From: Clostridiales bacterium
GTDB taxonomy: Bacteria; Bacillota; Clostridia; Christensenellales; Borkfalkiaceae
Length of the DNA: 64,000 nucleotides
Assembly (NCBI GenBank): GCA_015069485.1
Contig: SVIM01000002.1
Span: forward strand, 1 to 64,000
Reading direction: 5' to 3'
Part shown: in pieces, positions 47,990 through 56,300 of the stretch
How positions within the stretch are numbered: position 1 is the first letter of the stretch
Layout of the letters: the number at the start of each line of letters is the position of its first letter
Position numbers and translations under genes: made by a program
The notes under the pieces: model-generated
Seen by the model: only the letters and a program-made list of their open reading frames with translations
Told to the model about the DNA's origin: nothing
Databases searched by the model: none

Positions 47990-49186
47990 ATGAAAGTTTT
48001 AGTTGTTAACGCAGGTAGCTCTTCACTTAAATATCAGCTTATTGATATGGAAACTGAAGCGGTTTTAGCAAAAGGCGGCGTTGAAAGAATAGGTCTTCCC
48101 GCATCCCTATTAAAGGCAAAGGGTAACGGCAAGGAAAAGGTTTTTGAAAAGGACATGCCTAACCATAAAATTGCAATCGAGCTTGTTTTAAGCGCATTGC
48201 AGGATAGCGACGTTGGCGTAATTAAGTCTATGGACGAAATTAACGCGGTTGGACACAGAATGGTTGCAAGTGGCGAATATTTTAACAAAACCACCGTAGT
48301 TACCGAAGAAGTATTAAAGATTTTAGAAGAAAAAACCTACGAGCTTGCGCCCTTACATAATCCCCCCGCAGTAACCGGTGTTCGCGCTTGTATGGAGGTT
48401 ATGCCCAATACGCCTATGGCGCTTGTTTTTGATACTTCCTTCCACGCAACTATGCCCGAAAAGGCTTATTTATACGGTATTAATTACGAAGATTATAAAG
48501 CTTACGGCGTAAGAAAGTACGGCTTCCACGGCACAAGCCATAAGTTTGTATCTCAAGAAGCGGCTAAATATTTAGGCAAAAAGCCTGAAGAGCTTAAAAT
48601 TGTAACCTGCCACCTTGGCAACGGATCTTCCATTTCTGCAGTTGACGGTGGAAAATGTGTTGATACCACTATGGGCTTTACGCCTCTTGCAGGTATTTTA
48701 ATGGGCACTCGCTCCGGCGATATTGATGCGTCTGCTGTTGAATTCCTTGCTAAAAAGAAGGGTATGACTCACGCAGAAATTATTAACTATCTTAATAAAA
48801 AGTGCGGTGTTGCAGGTATTTCCGGCGTTTCGAGCGATTTTAGAGATTTAGAAAAGGGAATGGCAGAAAACAACGAAAGATGTATTCTCGCTTTAGATAT
48901 GTTCTCTTATCAAACTAAAAAATTCGTGGGTGCGTATGCCGCAGCTATGGGCGGACTTGACTGCATAGTATTTACCGCAGGCATTGGCGAAAATACCCCT
49001 TATGTAAGACAGGAAGTTTGCAACGGCCTTGAATTTTTAGGCGTTAAAATCGATTTAGAAAAGAACAAGTTAAGACCTGGCGGTTCTATTTTAGATTTAA
49101 CTGCTCCCGGTGCAAAAACTAAAGTTCTTATAGTACCTACCAACGAAGAATTAGTAATTGCAAGAGAAACGGCAGAAGTTTTATAA
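47990..49186 (+). CDS. ackA: acetate kinase
   Basis: MKVLVVNAGSSSLKYQLID, FDTSFHATMPEKAYLY, HLGNGSSISA. Confidence 0.98.
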   Translation: MKVLVVNAGSSSLKYQLIDMETEAVLAKGGVERIGLPASLLKAKGNGKEKVFEKDMPNHKIAIELVLSALQDSDVGVIKSMDEINAVGHRMVASGEYFNKTTVVTEEVLKILEEKTYELAPLHNPPAVTGVRACMEVMPNTPMALVFDTSFHATMPEKAYLYGINYEDYKAYGVRKYGFHGTSHKFVSQEAAKYLGKKPEELKIVTCHLGNGSSISAVDGGKCVDTTMGFTPLAGILMGTRSGDIDASAVEFLAKKKGMTHAEIINYLNKKCGVAGISGVSSDFRDLEKGMAENNERCILALDMFSYQTKKFVGAYAAAMGGLDCIVFTAGIGENTPYVRQEVCNGLEFLGVKIDLEKNKLRPGGSILDLTAPGAKTKVLIVPTNEELVIARETAEVL

Positions 49187-49261
49187 AAAATTGTTTTTGT
49201 AATTGCAAAATAAGTTGACATTGTATTTTTTATATTATATAATTTTGTAGTCAATTTAGGT

Positions 49262-49663
49262 ATGATTATTGAAGTAAGAAAGCTTAACGCATTAAAAAAG
49301 TACACGGGCGAATTCGAATTTGTATATAACGCCCCTAAAGATAAGCTTTTATTGCCCTTTGTTGAATTTGAAGGGGATATAAAGGTAAAGGGTGTTTTTG
49401 AAATTTACGAAGACGATAGCGTAGGGGTAGATTTTAGCATTTACTACTTGCTTAAAGGTCAATGCTCTTATTGCTTAAAGCCTGCGCAAAAAAGTGTAGA
49501 ATTTTATTCGGAAGTATTATTCGTACCCGAAGATGACCCCGATTATTATTTTTACGATGGGAATAGAATTGATTTAGCCCCCGCCGTAAACGACGCAATA
49601 CTTTTTAGTCAGCCGGACGTTTTGTTGTGCCGCGAAGACTGTGAAGGTATTAATATAAACTAA
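49262..49663 (+). CDS. DUF177/YceD-family protein
   Basis: CSYCLKP, 'IDLAPAVNDAILFSQPDVLLCREDCEG'; directly upstream of rpmF. Confidence 0.88.
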   Translation: MIIEVRKLNALKKYTGEFEFVYNAPKDKLLLPFVEFEGDIKVKGVFEIYEDDSVGVDFSIYYLLKGQCSYCLKPAQKSVEFYSEVLFVPEDDPDYYFYDGNRIDLAPAVNDAILFSQPDVLLCREDCEGININ

Positions 49664-49692
49664 AAAGGAAAATTTTTAAGAGGTGGATATAT

Positions 49693-49881
49693 ATGGCAGT
49701 ACCCAAGAATAAACAGTCTAAAAGCAGAACAAACAAAAGATTTGCAAACTACAAGGCAACGGCTCCTACTCTCGTAGAATGCCCTCATTGCCATTCTTAC
49801 ATGCAAGCTCACAGAGTATGCGCAAGCTGCGGCTATTACGACAAAGTTGAAGTAATTGCTCAAGAAGAAAAGAAAAACTAA
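49693..49881 (+). CDS. rpmF: 50S ribosomal protein L32
   Basis: MAVPKNKQSKSRTNKR, CPHCHSYMQAHRVCASCGYY. Confidence 0.98.
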   Translation: MAVPKNKQSKSRTNKRFANYKATAPTLVECPHCHSYMQAHRVCASCGYYDKVEVIAQEEKKN

Positions 49882-49897
49882 TTTTGTAACAAAATTT

Positions 49898-49934
49898 AAC
49901 GGATTGTGTTTTTACACAGTCCGTTTTTTCTTTT
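49898..49934 (+). terminator. intrinsic terminator after rpmF
   Basis: acggattgtgtttttacacagtccgttttttc. Confidence 0.85.
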
Positions 49935-50018
49935 GTTCTTAAAATAGCTATAGGTTTTAAAATGGTAAATATTCACAAAAAAAGGTGAATTTTCACAAAA
50001 AAAATTTTAAAATGCCTA

Positions 50019-50047
50019 TTGACAAAATAAGCATTGTATAATATAAT
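50019..50047 (+). promoter_or_regulatory. promoter of cassette 2
   Basis: tgcctaTTGACAaaat-N17-TATAAT, same 16-nt core as cassette 1. Confidence 0.8.
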
Positions 50048-50089
50048 AAATACAATAATATCAATTTTTGCCTTTCAATTGTGTTGTGA

Positions 50090-50325
50090 TACAGGTGGCA
50101 CCGATTCGCCACCTCTTGCCTCCCTATAACGAGGGAGGTGTTATCGCAGTTACCACCCCTTGCCTTCCCCTTGGGGGGAAGGGGGACCGCTTGCGGTGGA
50201 TGAGGGGTTTACTTTGCTGTAATTTAACACCGCTGTATTGTTTCGCTCGATGTCATACTGAGCGAAGCCGAACCCGAAGGGCAACTGCATTGCAGTTTGG
50301 TATCTCGAGCGAAATATTATTCAAA
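50090..50325. repeat. composite GC-rich intergenic repeat, copy 2
   Basis: tgcctccctataacgagggaggtgttatcgcagttac, ggggaagggggaccgcttgcggtggatgaggggttt; gtcatactgagcgaag is the inverted form of the cttcgctcag-atgac unit. Confidence 0.85.
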
Positions 50326-50357
50326 CCATTATCAAAATATAAAAAGGAGAAAAAATT

Positions 50358-50882
50358 ATGAAGTCATTAAAAAGCAAAATACTTACGGCGATTTTGTGTG
50401 GATCAATGCTTTTTAGCGCGGTTGGCTTTTCGGCTTGCACAAACGGCGATTTAGAAGCAAAAATCGCCGAATTACAAGCGCAAATTTCCACCCAACAAGC
50501 ACAAATTACACAGCAACAACAACAAATTGCACAGCTTGAACAAGAAAAGGAAGAATTAGAGGAAGAAATTGCTTTTCTTGAAGGGATGCTGGATTCTAAC
50601 ATTAGTGTAGAGTTCTTATTTGATAGGGTTAGCATATTAGTAAATGAAGAATATAAAGAAGCTTTTTTAAATAAAGAAATTACAATAGAAGATTTTTGCT
50701 GGAAAAACGTTGAAAGAGTAGAATACGGCAATTGGTACGCGAATTCATCACCTGAATGCGGAGGGCTCACCGTTTATTTAATTAATTCAGGAGAAATACA
50801 AGTATTAAATGCTATGAGCTATTTTAATACATTGGATTTTGTTTATGTAGCAGAATTAGAAATGCTTGATTATTTGGAGTAA
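50358..50882 (+). CDS. coiled-coil lipoprotein
   Basis: Signal KILTAILCGSMLFSAVGFSAC closely similar to 41704; Q/E-rich coiled coil AKIAELQAQISTQQAQITQQQQQIAQLEQEKEELEEEI. Confidence 0.8.
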   Translation: MKSLKSKILTAILCGSMLFSAVGFSACTNGDLEAKIAELQAQISTQQAQITQQQQQIAQLEQEKEELEEEIAFLEGMLDSNISVEFLFDRVSILVNEEYKEAFLNKEITIEDFCWKNVERVEYGNWYANSSPECGGLTVYLINSGEIQVLNAMSYFNTLDFVYVAELEMLDYLE

Positions 50883-50885
50883 AAT

Positions 50886-53216
50886 ATGAAAAAGAAAAAA
50901 ATATTTTTAAATTTAATTTCGCTACTTTTTATATGTGTGTTATTTGGCTTAGCTTCAATAAATTTATTATCCTATAATAGTGGTATAACGGCATATGCGC
51001 ATGAAATTACTGCTAATGAAAATGAAGATTTTGCTGAAGATAGTATAGTTGTAGTTTTAACAAAAGAGGCAACAAGGCAATTTCTTGATTATACCGTAGA
51101 GGATTTTAAAGAAATTAATGCAATTGCGGTTTACGATTTAACAGCAGAAACAGTTGGTTGGGTTGAGAAACAAGTTTTAGGAATACCGACTCAGGAAAAA
51201 ATGTTAATTAATATTGAAAATTTTAGAAGAATATTAAAAATACAGATATCTGAGAATAATAAAGAAAATGTGTCAAATGCTATAAGTATTCTCGAACAAA
51301 GAGAAGATGTTGAATCTGCAAGCCCAAATTATATTTTAAAAACTAACGCTACTTCCAATGATATAAAAAGAAATTTTCAATGGGGATTAAATAATATATC
51401 AATAAACGAAGCTTGGAACATATCGACAGGAACAGATAGCGTTCTTGTTGGAGTTATTGATAGTGGCATAGATGCAAGTCATATAGATTTAACAGATAAT
51501 ATTCATAGGAAATCTCCTCACACTTTAGAAAATACACTACATAGGGACTTTACTACTGGAACAGCTGATGGAACAAAGGTTCTTGAGCCTGATGATTTAA
51601 ATGGACACGGTACGCACGTTGCAGGTATAATAGGGGCAAAAGGAAATAATGCTGAAGGATGTGCGGGTGTTACATGGAATATTGATCTGGTTTCTTTAAG
51701 AATATTTAATGAAAATGGAAATGGATCTAGTGGGGATTTAGTGGAGGCTATACAGTATGCTGCTAAATGCAATATCAAAATTTTAAATTATAGTGGTGGA
51801 AGTTACAATTTCAATAATAAGGTTAAGAGTGCAATTGATTCATATGAAGGGCTTGTAGTTTGTTCAGCAGGTAATGAAGCTAACAATAATGATGTAAATG
51901 CCCACTATCCATCGGATTACGATTTGGATAATATTATATCAGTTGGCGCAATAGATCAAAATGGTGATCGTAGTTCATTTTCAAACTATGGTGAAAACTC
52001 CGTACATGTATATGCTCCAGGTGGAAATATATTAAGCACATTACCAAATAATACATATGGGTATATGAGTGGAACTTCAATGGCAGCACCGTTTGTAACA
52101 GGTACTGCAGCGTTAATGCTTTCTATTGATCCTTCGTTATCTGGAGAACAATTAAAAGAAGCGATTTTAAATAATTGTGACTATATTGAAATTTCTATAC
52201 CTGACGGGGAGCAAACTGTTAAAAAATTAAATGCTTTTAGTGCAGTAAATAGCATAGCGTATAAAACTAATGAACAAGGCAATATTATTACAGAATTAAA
52301 CTATGAGCCAACAGAAGAAGTTTATTTGCCTTCAATTATAAATGGTGTTACGATTACAGGTTTTGAAAGTCAAGTATTTTCAGGTTGGTCTAGCTTAGAA
52401 AGCATAACAATTCCTGCAACGATAACGAGTATAGGCGCAGATGCTTTTTTAAATTGTACCTCGCTACAAAACGTAACGTTTGAAGTTGGCAGTCAATTAA
52501 CAAGTATAGGGTACAATGCTTTTGCGAGCTGTATTAACTTGGGTAGTATAAAAATTCCTAGTAGCGTAACAAGTATAGGCAGTCAAGCTTTTATTGGATG
52601 TTCTAATCTTGAAAAGGTAATAATGAGCAGGCAAACAACAATACCAAGTTTGGGGACAAACGCTTTTAATTATACTTATTCGGGTTTGCAAATATACGTG
52701 CCGAATACTTTAGAAAATTCTTATAAAACGGCAACGAATTGGAGCAGTTACGCAAACAAAATACAAAGCTGGTATATTGAAAATAATAGAGTATACATAA
52801 CGGAAAGCGGAACGGTAAGCGTGGCGGACCAAACTGAATTGGTAACGTTATATTCTTTTAATTTAAGCGACGTATGGGCTGATTATGAAGAGTATTTATA
52901 CGACGAAGCGTTTATAGCGGTTGGCGGAAGCCGAGTGTTTTACGTAGATTGTTTTATAGACTGTGATTATGGCGAAATGATAGAGTGTTCGTTAAAAATA
53001 GAGGTAGAAGCAACAACTTCGTGCATATTAATAAATAGCGATAAAGAGTACGTTGCAGAGTGCTTTGTAGAGGACGGAATATTAACTGTGCCCTATTTAG
53101 AAATATACAATAGTGGCGAAGGATTTTATTTGTTACCGATAATGCCACACTTGCAAGTAATTCGATTTGAGCCTTCTGATATTTTTATGGAATATACTGC
53201 AAAGATTTACGTTTAA
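50886..53216 (+). CDS. secreted subtilisin-like (S8) protease with BspA-type LRRs and novel C-terminal domain
   Basis: Signal peptide; VGVIDSGIDASH (D), NGHGTHVAGI (H), GTSMAAPFVTGTAA (S); LRRs; C-terminus nearly identical to the 42729 product. Confidence 0.93.
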   Translation: MKKKKIFLNLISLLFICVLFGLASINLLSYNSGITAYAHEITANENEDFAEDSIVVVLTKEATRQFLDYTVEDFKEINAIAVYDLTAETVGWVEKQVLGIPTQEKMLINIENFRRILKIQISENNKENVSNAISILEQREDVESASPNYILKTNATSNDIKRNFQWGLNNISINEAWNISTGTDSVLVGVIDSGIDASHIDLTDNIHRKSPHTLENTLHRDFTTGTADGTKVLEPDDLNGHGTHVAGIIGAKGNNAEGCAGVTWNIDLVSLRIFNENGNGSSGDLVEAIQYAAKCNIKILNYSGGSYNFNNKVKSAIDSYEGLVVCSAGNEANNNDVNAHYPSDYDLDNIISVGAIDQNGDRSSFSNYGENSVHVYAPGGNILSTLPNNTYGYMSGTSMAAPFVTGTAALMLSIDPSLSGEQLKEAILNNCDYIEISIPDGEQTVKKLNAFSAVNSIAYKTNEQGNIITELNYEPTEEVYLPSIINGVTITGFESQVFSGWSSLESITIPATITSIGADAFLNCTSLQNVTFEVGSQLTSIGYNAFASCINLGSIKIPSSVTSIGSQAFIGCSNLEKVIMSRQTTIPSLGTNAFNYTYSGLQIYVPNTLENSYKTATNWSSYANKIQSWYIENNRVYITESGTVSVADQTELVTLYSFNLSDVWADYEEYLYDEAFIAVGGSRVFYVDCFIDCDYGEMIECSLKIEVEATTSCILINSDKEYVAECFVEDGILTVPYLEIYNSGEGFYLLPIMPHLQVIRFEPSDIFMEYTAKIYV

Positions 53217-53220
53217 ATAA

Positions 53221-53253
53221 AATGAGGAGCGCTTTTTGCGCTTCTTATTTTAT
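53221..53253 (+). terminator. intrinsic terminator
   Basis: gaggagcgctttttgcgcttcttattttatttt. Confidence 0.65.
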
Positions 53254-53327
53254 TTTTATACCGTTGACAAATTTTTAAATATAAATTATAATCTTTATAG
53301 ATTATAAACCTAAAATAGGAGAAAATT

Positions 53328-55766
53328 TTGGTTCAAAACGTTTATACCGTTACGGGTATGACTTGTTCGGCTTGTTCGTCGGGCATAGAAAGGGCTTTAA
53401 ACAGGTTAGATGGGGTAGAGCTTGCCGAAGTTAGCTTAATGGGTAAAAGCCTTAAAATTAAGTTTGACGAAGGCGTTGTTTCGGAAGAAAAAATATTTTT
53501 AACGGTAACTGAGCTTGGTTATAAAATTTATAAGCAAAATCAAACGGAAGAAGTAAAAGCGGATAATAACGACAAGCTTTTTGCCCGCTTTATTGCCTCC
53601 GTATGTATTTTATTGCCCTTAATTTACTTGTCTATGGGCAATATGCTTGGCGCGCCGTTGCCGTTTTTTATTAATCCTAATAACGGGTACGGGGCGTGGT
53701 TTGCTTTAACGCAAGCAATACTTGCGCTTATCGTTATAATAATTAATTTTGCGTTTTTTAAAAATGGAGTAATAGCTCTAATTAAGCGAGTGCCTAATAT
53801 GGATACCTTGGTTGCGTTAGGCTCGGGCGTTTCGTATATTTACTCTGCAGTTTTAACTGTTTTGGTTTTTTGTGGGCAAGATTTAATGCATTTGCATTTT
53901 GAATCTGCTGCAATGATATTAACCTTTGTTACCGTTGGAAAATGGCTTGAAGAAAAATCTAAAAAGAAAACGGGTAGTGAAATTGAAAAGCTTTTAAAGC
54001 TTGCGCCCGATAGCGTTACCGTTGAAGAAAACGGCGAACAAAGAATAATTTCTGTAAAGCAAGTTAAGCGTGGCGATATTTTAGTCGTAAAGCAAGGCGA
54101 TTATTTGCCCGTTGATGGGGAAATTGTTTTTGGCACGGCAATTATAGATAAATCTGCAATAACCGGCGAAAGCTTACCCGTTGAAGTTACCGTTGGCGAT
54201 AAGGTTACTTCTGCAACACTCAATAAAAGCGGTTTAATAAAAATTAAAGCCGAAAGCGTGGGGGAAGATACTACTCTTTCAAAAATAATAAAAATGGTTA
54301 AAGAGGCAGGGGCTTCTAAAGCGCCTATACAAAAGATTGCCGATAAAGTTGCAGGCATTTTCGTGCCGACGGTGGCAATAATTTCCCTTTTAACAGCTTT
54401 AATTTGGTTAATAATTGACCAAGGCTTTAACCCCGACCACTCTATAACTTACGCAATTTCCGTTTTAGTCGTTTCTTGTCCGTGCGCGTTAGGGCTTGCA
54501 ACGCCGGTAGCCATTATGACGGCAACAGGTAAAGCTGCTTCGCTAGGAATTTTATATAAAGATGCCGAAAGCTTGCAAAGGCTATGCAATATCAACTGCA
54601 TTTTAATAGATAAAACTGCAACTTTAACCTACGGAAGTCCCGAGGTTACCGATATTGTTACTTTTGATTTTAATAAAGAGTTAGCGCTAAAAATTGCTTG
54701 CGGAATAGAAATAAATTCTAATCATCCCCTTGCAAAATGTATAGTGGACTATGCAAAAGACGGTGTGCAGGTTCAAAATTTTGAATATTGCGTCGGTAAG
54801 GGCGCTATTGCTGACTATGACGGCGAAAGATATTATTTGGGTAATGAAAGGTTAATTTCGCGCGCAAAAATCAATCGTAACATAAAAGATGAATACGAAA
54901 AATTGTCTTCTTGCGGAAAAACAGTTATTTATTTAGCAAATAACAGTAGGGTAGTCGCTCTTATTGCCGTTGCTGATAAAATTAAAGCTACAAGCAAAAA
55001 TGCAGTTAATCTTTTAAAGCAAAGGGGATTGCGAGTTGCCATGCTTACCGGCGACGAAAAAGCTACTGCAAAGGCTGTGGCAGATAGCGTAGGAATTAAC
55101 GAGTTTTTAGCCGAGGTTATGCCGGAAGATAAATATACTGCCGTTATAAACACTCAAAGCGTAGGCGGATGCGTCGCTATGGTGGGGGACGGAATTAACG
55201 ACGCTCCTGCCTTAAAACAAGCGGACGTAGGTATTGCTATTGGTTCAGGGACGGACGTTGCGATAGATTCCGCCGGCGTGGTATTAGTAAACGAAGATAT
55301 TCAATCTTTAGATACCGTTTTTGATTTAAGCAAAGCAACCGTTAAAAACATAAAACAAAACTTGTTTTGGGCGTTCTTTTATAATATCATTATGATCCCC
55401 GTTGCGGCGGGGGCGTTAAGCTTTGTCGGCATTTATTTTAACCCTATGATTGCGTCTGTGTGCATGAGCTTATCTTCGCTATTCGTGGTTTTTAATGCAT
55501 TAAGACTTTTAAATTATAAAAACAAAAATATTACTAAGGTGGATGATTATATGAAGAAGATAATTCATATCGAAGGTATGTGTTGTCAACATTGCGCAAA
55601 GAGAGTTGTAAACGCAATTTCCGTCGTTAAAAACGTAATTTCTGCAGACGTAAAATTAAAGAAGAATATTGCAGTTATTAGAAGCAGAGAAGAGGTTTTA
55701 GACGAAGAAATTATAAAGGTTGTGAAAGAGGCGGGCTATACCGTAACCTCAATAGAGAATAAATGA
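53328..55766 (+). CDS. copA: heavy-metal (copper-type) P1B-ATPase with N- and C-terminal HMA domains
   Basis: GMTCSACSSG, ITGESLPV, SCPCALGLATPVAIM, DKTATLT, GDGINDAPAL; C-terminal GMCCQHCAKRV; TTG start with SD aggaga. Confidence 0.93.
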   Translation: MVQNVYTVTGMTCSACSSGIERALNRLDGVELAEVSLMGKSLKIKFDEGVVSEEKIFLTVTELGYKIYKQNQTEEVKADNNDKLFARFIASVCILLPLIYLSMGNMLGAPLPFFINPNNGYGAWFALTQAILALIVIIINFAFFKNGVIALIKRVPNMDTLVALGSGVSYIYSAVLTVLVFCGQDLMHLHFESAAMILTFVTVGKWLEEKSKKKTGSEIEKLLKLAPDSVTVEENGEQRIISVKQVKRGDILVVKQGDYLPVDGEIVFGTAIIDKSAITGESLPVEVTVGDKVTSATLNKSGLIKIKAESVGEDTTLSKIIKMVKEAGASKAPIQKIADKVAGIFVPTVAIISLLTALIWLIIDQGFNPDHSITYAISVLVVSCPCALGLATPVAIMTATGKAASLGILYKDAESLQRLCNINCILIDKTATLTYGSPEVTDIVTFDFNKELALKIACGIEINSNHPLAKCIVDYAKDGVQVQNFEYCVGKGAIADYDGERYYLGNERLISRAKINRNIKDEYEKLSSCGKTVIYLANNSRVVALIAVADKIKATSKNAVNLLKQRGLRVAMLTGDEKATAKAVADSVGINEFLAEVMPEDKYTAVINTQSVGGCVAMVGDGINDAPALKQADVGIAIGSGTDVAIDSAGVVLVNEDIQSLDTVFDLSKATVKNIKQNLFWAFFYNIIMIPVAAGALSFVGIYFNPMIASVCMSLSSLFVVFNALRLLNYKNKNITKVDDYMKKIIHIEGMCCQHCAKRVVNAISVVKNVISADVKLKKNIAVIRSREEVLDEEIIKVVKEAGYTVTSIENK

Positions 55767-55855
55767 CAAAAATACAAGTTTTGTAACAATATTTTATCTT
55801 GTATCATTTTGACATATAAGCATATTTTCCGTTAAAATATTTATGGAGGTTAAGT

Positions 55856-56194
55856 ATGCAAGATATGATGTTACTCGATAGACGTACAAAAGACCTTGTT
55901 TGCGAATACGTCCCCGAAGGGGACGTTTTAGACAGTATAGTTTGTTTTTTTTCTATTTTTGCCGACCATACCAGGGTAAGAATTTTATCTGCTTTGGCTA
56001 TTTCTGAAATGTGCGTAACGGATTTATCAAGGGTTTTAAATATTAATCAAACTACCGTTTCGCACCAGTTAAGGCTTTTAAAAAATTTGCAAATAGTTAA
56101 AAGCGAAAGAAACGGTAAAATAATTTTTTATAGCCTTGTAAACGATTTGGTTAACGACGTAATGTTAAAGGGCGTCGAGTTTTTAGGTTATTAA
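55856..56194 (+). CDS. ArsR/SmtB-family metalloregulator
   Basis: FSIFADHTRVRILSALAISEMCVTDLSRVLNINQTTVSHQLRLLK. Confidence 0.92.
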   Translation: MQDMMLLDRRTKDLVCEYVPEGDVLDSIVCFFSIFADHTRVRILSALAISEMCVTDLSRVLNINQTTVSHQLRLLKNLQIVKSERNGKIIFYSLVNDLVNDVMLKGVEFLGY

Positions 56195-56204
56195 ATTTTG
56201 TATT

Positions 56205-56231
56205 AAAAAAGGGCGTATTCGCCCTTTTTTC
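56205..56231 (+). terminator. intrinsic terminator
   Basis: aaaaaagggcgtattcgcccttttttc. Confidence 0.88.
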
Positions 56232-56300
56232 TTTAATTTAAATATTGCAAAAATTTATACTTTATGTTATAATAAATATTGGTAAAAAAGAAGGATATTT

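Noticed and set aside
49973-50010. Short direct repeats as a CRISPR remnant
   Set aside because: Only two AT-rich copies of 12 nt, no spacers of regular size, no cas genes.
50068-50361. 97-aa ORF (MPFNCVVIQVAPIRHLLPPYNEGG...)
   Set aside because: Translation of the GC-rich intergenic repeat; no RBS, and the same repeat at 41.4 kb lacks a conserved frame.
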